This document shows positions 1-7,178 of a stretch of DNA of 7,951 nucleotides, in pieces. The notes below the pieces were generated by a model that saw only the letters and a program-made list of their open reading frames with translations, was not told the origin of the DNA and searched no databases. Source of the DNA: JBEBBU01 sp041158225 (GTDB taxonomy: Bacteria > Pseudomonadota > Gammaproteobacteria > Methylococcales > Methylococcaceae). Each line of letters begins with the position of its first letter. Position 1 is the first letter of the stretch. The translations under genes were made by a program, and so were the position numbers. The stretch covers positions 1-7,951 of the forward strand of contig JBEBBU010000135.1 in assembly GCA_041158225.1 (NCBI GenBank), given 5' to 3'.

Positions 1-127
1 GGTCGCGCATCATGTTGCGCGCCTGATAGTTCCTGACACCATCCCAAGGCTCGGTCTGACCTGGCCGGCCAGCCAGATCCTCAATGGAAAACACATCAGG
101 TTCTGTTTTCATCAGCCAGTATGCCAT
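1..127 (-). CDS. EVE domain-containing protein (N-terminal part, cut by window edge)
   Basis: The minus strand from position 127 reads 42 codons without a stop to the window edge. It begins MAYWLMKTEPDVFSIEDL and continues with WDGVRNYQARN at about residues 28-38. This is the typical start of stand-alone bacterial EVE-domain proteins, relatives of human THYN1 with a PUA/YTH-like fold. Members are small proteins of about 150 residues, so roughly the first quarter is present. EVE domains are thought to bind modified bases in nucleic acids; the cellular role of the stand-alone bacterial form is not established. The start is well supported, because a strong Shine-Dalgarno stretch (GGGAGAAGG, complement of 131-139) precedes the ATG by three bases. 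The gene diverges from cstA with 57 bases between start codons. I saw no convincing promoter for it in that gap. Confidence 0.9.
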   Translation of the reverse strand, partial: MAYWLMKTEPDVFSIEDLAGRPGQTEPWDGVRNYQARNMMRD

Positions 128-147
128 TCGCCTTCTCCCGGGCAAGA

Positions 148-176
148 TTGATCCACATCGGCAGGGTGCGTAGAAT
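148..176 (+). promoter_or_regulatory. Putative sigma-70 promoter for cstA
   Basis: TTGATC at 148-153 (four of six consensus bases, TTGA intact) and TAGAAT at 171-176 (five of six) are separated by exactly 17 bases, the optimal sigma-70 geometry. Transcription would be expected to begin near 182-184, immediately before the cstA ATG at 185, giving an almost leaderless message. Two TGATCA palindromes (176-181 and 190-195) flank the predicted start site. They could be part of an operator or simply chance GATC sites. This is a reading of sequence only, and another promoter further upstream inside the EVE gene is possible. Confidence 0.5.
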
Positions 177-184
177 GATCAGCC

Positions 185-2272
185 ATGTCTGATCACCACG
201 CAAGCAGTCTCCCCTTGAAACGTATTATCTGGCTGGCGGTGGGTCTCATCGCACTGGGCTCGGTCTCCGTGATCGCCATGCACCGGGGTGAATCCATCAG
301 CAGCCTGTGGCTCATCGCCGCCGCTGTCTGTATTTATGCGCTTGGCTACCGCTTTTACAGCGCTTTTATTGCCACCCGGGTGCTGATGCTGGACGCTACG
401 CGCGCCACACCCGCTGAACGCTTTGAAGATGGGCGGGATTTCATGCCAACCCATCGCTGGGTGGTCTTTGGACATCATTTTGCGGCCATCGCCGGCCCTG
501 GCCCCCTGATCGGCCCTACGCTCGCCGCCCAGTTTGGCTATATGCCAGGCACGCTGTGGATACTTGCTGGCGCAGTGCTTGGCGGATGCGTACAGGATTT
601 CGTGATCCTGCTCTGCTCCCTGCGCCGGGATGGACGCTCTCTCGGCCAGATGGCGCGCGATGAACTGGGCCCCATCGGTGGTTTTGCAGCACTGACTGCA
701 GTGATGATGATCATGGTGATACTCATTGCCGTACTGGGACTGGTGGTCGTCAATGCCATGAAGCACAGCCCATGGGCCACATTCACCGTAGCCGCCACCA
801 TCCCGATTGCCATCGTGGTCGGGCTGTACATGCGGGAAATCCGTCCTGGCAGGGTTATTGAGGCCACGGCGCTGGGTGTCAGCCTGCTCATGCTTTCCGT
901 AGCCGCGGGGCACTGGGTCGATCAGGATACGCTGTTGCGCACCTGGTTTGACTTTGACGGCCCCACGCTGGCGCTGATGATCATCGCTTACGGATTTGCT
1001 GCAGCGGTGCTGCCGGTCTGGCTGCTGCTGGCCCCGCGCGACTATCTGTCCACCTTCATGAAACTGGGCACCATCAGCCTGCTGGCCCTCGCCATCCTGA
1101 TCCTGCACCCTGAGCTGCGCATGCCCGCCATCACGCCCTTCATTGATGGCAGCGGCCCGATATTTGGCGGGACTCTGTTCCCCTTTGTGTTCATCACCAT
1201 TGCCTGTGGCGCCATTTCCGGCTTCCATGCCCTGATTGCTTCAGGCACGACCCCCAAAATGCTGGCACGGGAAACGGATGCCCGCTTCATCGGCTATGGT
1301 GCCATGATGATGGAATCGTTCGTGGCCATCATGGCCATGATTGCGGCCTGCGTACAGGAACCTGGCGTCTATTTTGCCATCAACAGCCCGGCCGCCATGA
1401 CCGGGCAGACGGCAGAAGCGGCGGTAGCGGCCATCAACCAGTGGGGATTTCCACTCACTGTTGCGACCATGGACAATCTTGCCCGCACCATGGGGGAGAC
1501 CACACTTTTTGCGCGTACCGGTGGTGCCCCGTCACTTGCCGTAGGGATGGCCAGCCTGTTCGCCAGTGCTTTTGGTGAGCATCTGCTGGCGATCTGGTAT
1601 CACTTCGCCATCATGTTCGAAGCCCTGTTCATTCTGACCACCCTGGATGCCGGCACCCGTGTTGCCCGCTTCATGCTGCAGGATCTGCTGGGCAACTGGT
1701 CACCTGCGCTTGGACGCACGGGCTGGTATCCGGGTGTACTGCTGACATCAGCTCTGGTCGTCACGGCCTGGGGATATTTCCTCTACATGGGAACACTGGA
1801 TCCTCTTGGCGGCATCAACAGCCTCTGGCCCCTGTTCGGCATTGCCAACCAGATGCTTTCAGCCATTGCCCTGTGCGTAGCCACCAGCATTCTGGTCAAA
1901 AGTGGCCAGGGGCGTTTTGCCTGGATTACCGCACTTCCCCTGAGCTGGCTGATGGTCATTACCAGCTGTGCCTCCATGGAAAAACTGTTCAGCGACCAGC
2001 CCAGGGTAGGCTTTCTTGCCCATGCACAACAGATTGCCACCCAGCAGGCTGAAGGCAGCCTTGCCCCAGCTATGGCCAGCCGTGCCGGACAGCTGATATT
2101 TAATGATTATCTGAATGCCGGTCTCACCACCCTGTTTCTGGTCCTGACATGGATCCTGCTGCTGGATACCCTGCGCGTCATTCATGCCGTACTCAAGGGC
2201 CATCCTCATCCTCCCAGCACCGAATCACCCGCCATACCCAGCCGGCTGGCCGAAACCTGGATAAGGGACTGA
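185..2272 (+). CDS. cstA: CstA/BtsT-family carbon starvation transporter
   Basis: This is a polytopic inner-membrane transporter of 695 residues, close to E. coli CstA (about 700). The family imports peptides (CstA) or pyruvate (BtsT), often induced when carbon is scarce. Visible hallmarks are FGHHFAAIAGPGPLIGP at 95-111, a VQDF motif at 136-139, RRDGRSLG at 147-154, LPVWLLLAPRDYLSTF at 276-291, a SGTTPKML segment at 353-360, FEALFILTTLDAGTR at 478-492, and DPLGGINSLWPLFGIANQML at 539-558. The start is supported by an N-terminal TM helix and YRFY segment (55-58) that line up with E. coli CstA; the next in-frame Met (residue 32) would remove TM1. No good Shine-Dalgarno precedes the ATG. The small partner gene ybdD/yjiX, usual directly downstream of cstA or btsT in enterics, is absent; an mscS-type gene follows after two bases. 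Sequence alone cannot separate peptide from pyruvate specificity. Confidence 0.95.
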   Translation: MSDHHASSLPLKRIIWLAVGLIALGSVSVIAMHRGESISSLWLIAAAVCIYALGYRFYSAFIATRVLMLDATRATPAERFEDGRDFMPTHRWVVFGHHFAAIAGPGPLIGPTLAAQFGYMPGTLWILAGAVLGGCVQDFVILLCSLRRDGRSLGQMARDELGPIGGFAALTAVMMIMVILIAVLGLVVVNAMKHSPWATFTVAATIPIAIVVGLYMREIRPGRVIEATALGVSLLMLSVAAGHWVDQDTLLRTWFDFDGPTLALMIIAYGFAAAVLPVWLLLAPRDYLSTFMKLGTISLLALAILILHPELRMPAITPFIDGSGPIFGGTLFPFVFITIACGAISGFHALIASGTTPKMLARETDARFIGYGAMMMESFVAIMAMIAACVQEPGVYFAINSPAAMTGQTAEAAVAAINQWGFPLTVATMDNLARTMGETTLFARTGGAPSLAVGMASLFASAFGEHLLAIWYHFAIMFEALFILTTLDAGTRVARFMLQDLLGNWSPALGRTGWYPGVLLTSALVVTAWGYFLYMGTLDPLGGINSLWPLFGIANQMLSAIALCVATSILVKSGQGRFAWITALPLSWLMVITSCASMEKLFSDQPRVGFLAHAQQIATQQAEGSLAPAMASRAGQLIFNDYLNAGLTTLFLVLTWILLLDTLRVIHAVLKGHPHPPSTESPAIPSRLAETWIRD
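2263..2268 (+). promoter_or_regulatory. Ribosome-binding site that fixes the mscS-type gene start
   Basis: AAGGGA lies within the last codons of cstA, six bases before the ATG at 2275. It supports that ATG over an in-frame start at 2149, which would add 42 residues encoded inside cstA with no membrane or signal character. Starting at 2275 also puts a clean signal peptide at the N-terminus. The location within the upstream gene is typical of translational coupling. Confidence 0.8.
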
Positions 2273-2274
2273 TC

Positions 2275-4185
2275 ATGCTGCGCCTTGCCCTGCTGATCCT
2301 GCTGGCGCTGGGTGGTCTGCATACCGTCTCTGTCTCTGCAGGTGACAGCCAGCCGGACAGGCCGCTGGCACAGCGCATCAAGGAATGGCAGCAGGCACTG
2401 GATCGTACCGAAAAATCACTGGCTCATGGTGATATCAGTGATGACGCCCTGCTACGCACCCGGACCGATCTGAACAGCCTGCGTCTGGAGGTGCGCCTTG
2501 CCGCTGAACAGGCCGAACCGGAACTGCAGGCGATCAGGGACGAACTGACCGCACTAGGCCCCCCTCCCCAGACAGGCGAACCACCTGAAGCAGCAAGCCT
2601 TGCCGGAAAACGCAAGGCCATCAATGATCATTTTGCAGCAGTTGAGGGCAGCATCAAGGAATCCGGACTGCTGGTGGCCAGAAGTGAACGTATCCTGCGT
2701 GAACTGGGCTCGCTGAGCCGCTCGCGTGTGCGTGCCGCACTGTTCAGACGCGGCGCCTCACCCCTGAACCCGCTGTGGTGGCAGACGGTCATGGAAGATA
2801 TTGCGGATTACCGTCAATACATGAACCAGAAAGCAGCCGAAGACTGGCTGTCACTGCAGACAGACGAACTGCCGGAGCTTTCTGACGAAAGCCTGCTCTC
2901 CCTGCAACTGCTGCTAGGCACCGTTCTGCTGGTGGGCTCCTGGTGCGGCTTCCGCCGTCTGCCCGGGTTAGGGCTTCTGCCTGAACCTGCCCAAAGCCTG
3001 CTGGCCCGTCTGCGCCTGCTGCTGACACTGCTGTTCCCGATACTGGCGGCCACCGGTTTCGTCAGCCTTGCCAGCACCCTGGTGATGCAGACCAGTGCCT
3101 CCATCCTGCTGCTGCTATGCTGCACCGCCTCGCTCTCCGGCATGGATCGTGCTGTCCTGTATACCCTGTATCCGCTACTGCACAGCGCCAGCCTGCACCA
3201 GTGGATCACCCGGGATAACCGGCGCATGATCCGTTTCTGGGTCAAGCTGTTTACCAGCTTCCTGCTGCTGACAGCCGCCATTCTGCTGCAGCTGGTACTC
3301 TGGGGCGCCGGCGGCGATGATCTTGGAGGCTGGCTGTACAAGGCACTTTTTGGCTTCAGGGTCGGTTCCATCACCATATCGCTGGTGGATATGCTGACGG
3401 CCGCCGTGCTGTTCACCGTCGGCCTTGGCCTGACACGATTACTGCAGCGTATGCTGGACAGGCACTTCTTTCCGCGCGCCGGTCTCGATGCCGGTGTCGC
3501 GCATTCGGTACGTGCCAGTGTCGGTTATCTGGGCTTCGTGGTATCCGCCATGCTGGCCATCTCCACGGCTGGTTTTGATCTTTCCAGCCTGGCCATGATT
3601 GCAGGGGCACTCTCGGTAGGCATAGGCTTTGGCCTGCAGACCATCGTCAACAATTTCGTCTCGGGACTGATCCTGCTGATTGAACGCCCCATCAAGGTAG
3701 GCGACTGGATTGTGGTGGGCGACATCCAGGGTTATGTCAAACGCATCAGCGTACGCGCAACCGAGGTCAGCACTTTTGATCAGGCGTCGGTATTCATCCC
3801 CAATTCGACGCTGGTTTCGAACGCCGTCATGAACCGCACCTACGCCGACAAGATAGGCAGGATCGTGGTACCCATCGGCCTGACCTACGGCAATGATACA
3901 CGCCGGGTACAGAAACTGCTGCTGGATCGCGTCAACCGTCATCCATCGGTACTGAAGACGCCACCACCGGTGGTCCTGCTGAAAGAGTTTGCAGAAAGCG
4001 CCATCCTGTTTGAGGTCGTGGCTTTCATCGGTGATGTTGACCGGGTACGTGTTGTCAGCAGCGAACTGTGCATGGATATTGATGAAACCTTCCGCAACGA
4101 AGGCCTGGAAATGCCCTACCCACAGCGCGACATTCATCTGAAACTGGATGAAGAACAGCTGGCTCAGCTGGTCGAGCGATCCTGA
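2275..4185 (+). CDS. DUF3772-type MscS-family mechanosensitive ion channel
   Basis: This 636-residue protein resembles the large, periplasmic-domain-bearing MscS homologues. Residues 1-22 form a signal peptide (hydrophobic core LALLILLALGG, likely cleavage after SVSA). Residues about 30-190 are a helical, charged periplasmic region with the DUF3772 signature: LGPPP at 94-98 followed by GEPPEA, then ALFRRGASPLNPLWW at 155-169. About six TM segments follow (roughly 205-226, 246-268, 272-288, 320-344, 365-390, 412-433). The MscS core comes next, with pore helix TM3 at about 437-468 including GFGLQTIVNNFVSG (451-464), the beta domain entry ERPIKVGDW (470-478), and the C-terminal PYPQRDIHL (614-622). 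Such channels open under membrane tension and release solutes during hypo-osmotic shock. It is shorter than many DUF3772 channels, which often approach 800 residues. It is probably co-transcribed with cstA (two-base gap) and its 3' end overlaps trmJ. Confidence 0.93.
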   Translation: MLRLALLILLALGGLHTVSVSAGDSQPDRPLAQRIKEWQQALDRTEKSLAHGDISDDALLRTRTDLNSLRLEVRLAAEQAEPELQAIRDELTALGPPPQTGEPPEAASLAGKRKAINDHFAAVEGSIKESGLLVARSERILRELGSLSRSRVRAALFRRGASPLNPLWWQTVMEDIADYRQYMNQKAAEDWLSLQTDELPELSDESLLSLQLLLGTVLLVGSWCGFRRLPGLGLLPEPAQSLLARLRLLLTLLFPILAATGFVSLASTLVMQTSASILLLLCCTASLSGMDRAVLYTLYPLLHSASLHQWITRDNRRMIRFWVKLFTSFLLLTAAILLQLVLWGAGGDDLGGWLYKALFGFRVGSITISLVDMLTAAVLFTVGLGLTRLLQRMLDRHFFPRAGLDAGVAHSVRASVGYLGFVVSAMLAISTAGFDLSSLAMIAGALSVGIGFGLQTIVNNFVSGLILLIERPIKVGDWIVVGDIQGYVKRISVRATEVSTFDQASVFIPNSTLVSNAVMNRTYADKIGRIVVPIGLTYGNDTRRVQKLLLDRVNRHPSVLKTPPPVVLLKEFAESAILFEVVAFIGDVDRVRVVSSELCMDIDETFRNEGLEMPYPQRDIHLKLDEEQLAQLVERS

Positions 4186-4967
4186 AGCGTTGCCCCCTCC
4201 CCCTTCTCAGTGGTGGCACGCGCTATCTCGCGCTGCGCGGCACTCAGAATGCCACGCAGTATATGCACTTCCGCGTTCTCAAGCCTGGATCGGTTAAAAA
4301 TGCGATGCAGGCGATGCATGATGGATGGGGATGCGCGACGCTCATGCAGGTAGCCAAAATCCCACAATGCCTGCTCAAGGTGCCCATAAAATGACAGCAT
4401 GGCGGCACCGGAAGCCAGCGCTTCTCCCTCATCTCGCGGGGCAGGTGCCACGACCGGCGCCGCAGCGGCAGCCAGTGCCGCCATGCGCAACTCATAGGCC
4501 ACAACCTGTACCGCAGCAGCAATATTGAGCGAACTGAAGTCCGGATTGCTCGGTATATGCAACAGGGAGTGGCAACGCTCCAGCTCTTCATTGGTCAGCC
4601 CTGAATGCTCCCGGCCAAACAGGATGGCTGTACGCACTTCAGCACCCTGCCCGGCAATATGGGAGGCGGCGGAACGGGGACAGAACTCAGGCCAGCGGAT
4701 GGAGCGCAGACGTGCACTTGCCCCCATCACCACATGGCAGTCAGCTACGGCCGAGGCAATATCATCGAAAACCTGAGCCTGCGCCAGGATGTCATCCGCA
4801 CCTGAAGCGCGGGCGGTTGCCTGACTGTCGGGAAAATGATGCGGCTGTACCAGCGCGAGATCATGCAGCCCCATGTTTTTCATGGCGCGCGCCACACCAC
4901 CAATATTGCCGGGATGCGTGGTCTCCACCAGGACGATACGGATACGCGATAGCAATGCAAGTTCCAT
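4164..4967 (-). CDS. trmJ: tRNA (cytidine/uridine-2'-O-)-methyltransferase TrmJ
   Basis: This is a SPOUT-superfamily methyltransferase that 2'-O-methylates C32/U32 of tRNA anticodon loops using S-adenosylmethionine, as a trefoil-knot dimer. Diagnostic segments are IRIVLVETTHPGNIGGVARA at 9-28, where R27 matches the catalytic Arg23 of E. coli TrmJ, then ILFGREHSGLTNEEL at 115-129, and IPSNPDFSSLNIAAAVQV at 138-155, which forms the knot and binds cofactor. An Ala/Pro-rich linker (about 163-187) leads to the helical C-terminal domain with FYGHLEQ at 193-199 and ILRGILSAAQRE at 236-247. With the ATG at 4967 the protein is 267 residues (E. coli 246). A GTG at 4973 would add two residues; neither has a clear Shine-Dalgarno. 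It is divergent from suhB, as in many gammaproteobacteria, but iscR, its usual downstream neighbour in E. coli, is replaced by a convergent mscS-type gene overlapping by 22 bases. Confidence 0.95.
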   Translation of the reverse strand: MELALLSRIRIVLVETTHPGNIGGVARAMKNMGLHDLALVQPHHFPDSQATARASGADDILAQAQVFDDIASAVADCHVVMGASARLRSIRWPEFCPRSAASHIAGQGAEVRTAILFGREHSGLTNEELERCHSLLHIPSNPDFSSLNIAAAVQVVAYELRMAALAAAAAPVVAPAPRDEGEALASGAAMLSFYGHLEQALWDFGYLHERRASPSIMHRLHRIFNRSRLENAEVHILRGILSAAQREIARATTEKGEGATLQDRSTS

Positions 4968-4992
4968 CTGCACGATAAAAACCAGCCCATGG

Positions 4993-5009
4993 TAACAGAA
5001 ATTTTGTTA
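4993..5009. repeat. 17-bp near-perfect inverted repeat between trmJ and suhB (possible operator)
   Basis: TAACAGAAATTTTGTTA is symmetric about position 5001, with seven of eight base pairs matching; only 4998/5004 is mismatched. It sits near the middle of the 72-base gap between the divergent trmJ and suhB starts, a place where one dimeric regulator could control both genes. I do not recognise the motif as the site of a named regulator. An AT-rich palindrome of this size can also arise by chance or reflect overlapping promoter elements. Confidence 0.4.
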
Positions 5010-5014
5010 GGCTA

Positions 5015-5028
5015 GTCCTTTTTGGAGG
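5015..5028 (+). promoter_or_regulatory. suhB ribosome-binding site with adjoining pyrimidine tract (possible boxA)
   Basis: GGAGG at 5024-5028 is a full Shine-Dalgarno core, 11 bases before the ATG at 5040. That spacing is on the long side. A TTG at 5022 in the same frame overlaps it and can be dismissed as a start. Immediately upstream, GTCCTTTTT (5015-5023) resembles the boxA RNA element (GCTCTTTA) loosely, with about five of eight positions. In E. coli the Nus/SuhB complex is reported to repress suhB through a boxA in its leader. The ribosome-binding site is secure, while the boxA reading is speculative. Confidence 0.5.
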
Positions 5029-5039
5029 TTCAAGTCACC

Positions 5040-5846
5040 ATGGATCCGATGCTGAACATTGCCACCCGTGCGGCGCGTGCCGCCGGCGACATCATTGCCC
5101 GCCACATGGATCGCCTGGACAGTCTCAGGATTGACCAGAAAGGGCGCAACGACTTTGTCAGCGAGGTGGACCGGATGGCTGAACAGGAAATCATCAGCAT
5201 CCTGCATAAGGCCTACCCCAGTCACGCCTTTCTTGGTGAAGAAAGTGGCCGCAGCGGCGCCGAGCGTGAGGAGTTCCTGTGGATTATTGACCCGCTGGAT
5301 GGCACCACCAACTTTCTGCATGGTTTTCCCATGTACTGCGTATCGATTGCCCTGATGTGCAAGGGCCGACTGGAATGTGGCGTCATCTATGACCCCGTCA
5401 GGCAGGAACTGTTTACTGCCAAGCGCGGTGGCGGCGCCATGCTCGATAACCGGCGCCTGCGCGTTACCAGACAGAGCACCCCCAAAGGCGCCCTGCTGGG
5501 CACCGGTTTTCCCTTCAAGGAGCAGAAACATCTGGATGCCTATCTCGGCATGTTCCGCGATCTCATGCAGGATACGGCCGGTATCCGCCGCGCCGGTTCG
5601 GCGGCACTTGATCTGGCTTATGTAGCCGCGGGACGCATGGATGGATTCTGGGAACTGGGGCTGAGCCCATGGGATATCGCCGCAGGTATCCTCATGATCC
5701 AGGAAGCCGGCGGCATCGTCACCGACCTTGCGGGCGGTGACGGCTACATGGCATCAGGCAATGTGCTGGGCAGCAACCCCAAACTGCATCAGTGGATGCG
5801 CGAAACCATTGCGCCCCATCTGACTGACGCACTCAGGAGCGCCTGA
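5040..5846 (+). CDS. suhB: SuhB: inositol-1-monophosphatase family / Nus-complex protein
   Basis: SuhB hydrolyses inositol-1-phosphate and related substrates with Mg2+ in the cytoplasm. In E. coli it also joins NusA/B/E/G as part of the rRNA transcription antitermination complex. This 268-residue protein (E. coli 267) starts MDPMLNIATRAARAAGD, matching the E. coli start almost residue for residue, so the ATG at 5040 is chosen over the TTG at 5022. Family motifs are intact: GEES with metal ligand E67, the signature IIDPLDGTTNF with D84 and D87 (82-92), and the second signature SPWDIAAGILMIQEAGG with D212 (209-225). The RRAGSAALDLAYVAAGR region (183-199) is also strongly conserved with E. coli SuhB. 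It diverges from trmJ and converges on purD, 16 bases away. The retained E. coli-type sequence suggests both the enzymatic and RNA-polymerase roles, but the second is inferred. Confidence 0.96.
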   Translation: MDPMLNIATRAARAAGDIIARHMDRLDSLRIDQKGRNDFVSEVDRMAEQEIISILHKAYPSHAFLGEESGRSGAEREEFLWIIDPLDGTTNFLHGFPMYCVSIALMCKGRLECGVIYDPVRQELFTAKRGGGAMLDNRRLRVTRQSTPKGALLGTGFPFKEQKHLDAYLGMFRDLMQDTAGIRRAGSAALDLAYVAAGRMDGFWELGLSPWDIAAGILMIQEAGGIVTDLAGGDGYMASGNVLGSNPKLHQWMRETIAPHLTDALRSA

Positions 5847-5860
5847 CCCCAGCCAGAACC

Positions 5861-5886
5861 GGTCACCGTGCCAAAGCACGGTGACC
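5861..5886. terminator. Perfect 11-bp hairpin across the purD stop codon, candidate bidirectional terminator
   Basis: GGTCACCGTGC (5861-5871) and GCACGGTGACC (5876-5886) are exact reverse complements separated by a four-base CAAA loop. The hairpin lies between convergent suhB and purD, 14 bases after the suhB stop. It contains the purD stop codon, so it also encodes the last PurD residues (GHRALAR). It is symmetric and stable enough to fold on either transcript. Neither side has a T-tract, so it is not a classical intrinsic terminator; it may work with Rho or as a 3'-end stabiliser. Confidence 0.55.
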
Positions 5887-7140
5887 TATATCGCGACGGT
5901 AATAGGCATCATCCCAGCGGATGCAGTCCACGCCCCGATAGGCATTGGTCTGGGCGTCCACGACAGTATCCCCCAGTGCCGTCACGCAAAGCACACGCCC
6001 GCCACTGGTCACGACATCGCTACCCTGCAGGGCAGTGCCTGCATGAAACACCTTGGTGCCCGCCCTGTCTGCCTCATCCAGCCCCTGGATCACATCCCCC
6101 TTGCGGTAGGCATCGGGATAACCACCGGCGGCCATGACCACGCCGAGCGCAGGCCTTGCATCCCACTCCGCCGTCACTGTATCCAGGCGGCCTGCCACCG
6201 CAGCAAGACAGAGATCCACCAGATCACTCTTCAGGCGCATCATGATGGGCTGCGTTTCCGGATCACCAAAGCGGCAATTAAATTCCAGTACGCGAATCTG
6301 CCCCTGGGGCGATATCATCAATCCTGCATAGAGAAAACCGGTGTACGGTATGCCATCCTGACGCATGCCCTCCAGCGTTGGCATGATCACCTGTGCCATG
6401 ACTCTGGCATGCACTTCCGGTGTCACGACAGGTGCCGGTGAATAAGCTCCCATACCGCCAGTATTGGGACCGGTATCACCATCATCCCGCGCCTTGTGAT
6501 CCTGCGATGTCGCCATGGCCAGTGCGTGCAGACCATCAGCCATGACAATGAAACTGGCTTCTTCACCCTCAAGAAAATCCTCGATCACCACACGACAGCC
6601 GGCCTCCCCAAAGCGGTTGCCTCCCAGCATGTCACGCACAGCTTCAATGGCCTGATCCTCACTCTGCGCCACGACCACGCCCTTGCCTGCAGCCAGACCG
6701 TCAGCCTTGACCACAATAGGCGCACCACGCTGACGTATCCATGCAATTGCCGGCTCCTCCTCGGCAAAAACAGCAAATGCCGCAGTAGGAATGGCGTGGC
6801 GCTCAAGGAACGCCTTGCTGTAGGCCTTGGATCCTTCCAGTTGCGCAGCTGCCTGGGTAGGGCCAAAACAGGGCAGCCCCCGTGCATGGAATGCATCGAC
6901 CAGCCCCAGTACCAGTGGCGCCTCGGGCCCCACCAGCGTCAGTCCAATGGCCTGCTCGGCAGCATAGCGGCAGAGTCCTTCTACATCCGTAGCCTCAATC
7001 GGAATATTGCATATCCCTGGCTCGGCGGCAGTTCCGGCATTCCCGGGCGCTACAAAGACCATCTCCACCCTGGGCGACTGGGCCACTTTCCACGCCAGCG
7101 CATGCTCACGCCCGCCACTACCGATTACAAGAACTTTCAT
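5863..7140 (-). CDS. purD: Phosphoribosylamine--glycine ligase (GAR synthetase)
   Basis: PurD catalyses the second step of de novo purine synthesis: ATP plus glycine plus 5-phosphoribosylamine gives glycinamide ribonucleotide. At 425 residues it matches the family length (E. coli 429). In order it shows the N-terminal nucleotide-binding loop GSGGREHA (7-14), GPEAPLVLG (71-79), the FGP turn (92-94), the ATP-grasp lysine region VVKADGLAAGKGVV (143-156), EGEEASF (191-197), SQDHK (212-216), GPNTGGMGAYSP (224-235), and the family signature RFGDPETQ (290-297). The ATG at 7140 has a Shine-Dalgarno GGAG eight bases upstream and gives the canonical MKVLVIG start. It stands alone rather than next to purH, which is its partner in E. 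coli. It diverges from the Nudix gene, with which it may share a symmetric -10 element, and it ends within the hairpin shared with suhB. I see no recognisable PurR operator in the upstream gap. Confidence 0.97.
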   Translation of the reverse strand: MKVLVIGSGGREHALAWKVAQSPRVEMVFVAPGNAGTAAEPGICNIPIEATDVEGLCRYAAEQAIGLTLVGPEAPLVLGLVDAFHARGLPCFGPTQAAAQLEGSKAYSKAFLERHAIPTAAFAVFAEEEPAIAWIRQRGAPIVVKADGLAAGKGVVVAQSEDQAIEAVRDMLGGNRFGEAGCRVVIEDFLEGEEASFIVMADGLHALAMATSQDHKARDDGDTGPNTGGMGAYSPAPVVTPEVHARVMAQVIMPTLEGMRQDGIPYTGFLYAGLMISPQGQIRVLEFNCRFGDPETQPIMMRLKSDLVDLCLAAVAGRLDTVTAEWDARPALGVVMAAGGYPDAYRKGDVIQGLDEADRAGTKVFHAGTALQGSDVVTSGGRVLCVTALGDTVVDAQTNAYRGVDCIRWDDAYYRRDIGHRALAR

Positions 7141-7178
7141 GCTGTCATCTCCGGGTCACCCGTTGCCATTGAAAGCGC

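Noticed and set aside
179..1228. A 349-codon minus-strand open frame opposite cstA
   Set aside because: The predicted product is rich in Gln, His, Gly and Asp with no domain, membrane or signal character. It mirrors the codon pattern of the clearly conserved cstA frame. It is a long antisense shadow.
2149..2274. Upstream in-frame extension of the mscS-type gene into cstA (42 more residues)
   Set aside because: The extra residues would bury the signal peptide inside the protein, and the good ribosome-binding site belongs to the ATG at 2275.
3439..4137. A 232-codon minus-strand open frame opposite the mscS-type gene
   Set aside because: It lies exactly opposite the most conserved part of the MscS domain and has no recognisable motif or ribosome-binding site, so it is explained by the codon bias of the real gene.
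5008..5013. TAGGCT as a -10 box for suhB
   Set aside because: No acceptable -35 hexamer lies 16-18 bases upstream, and the resulting start site would fall inside the pyrimidine tract. I could not place the suhB promoter.
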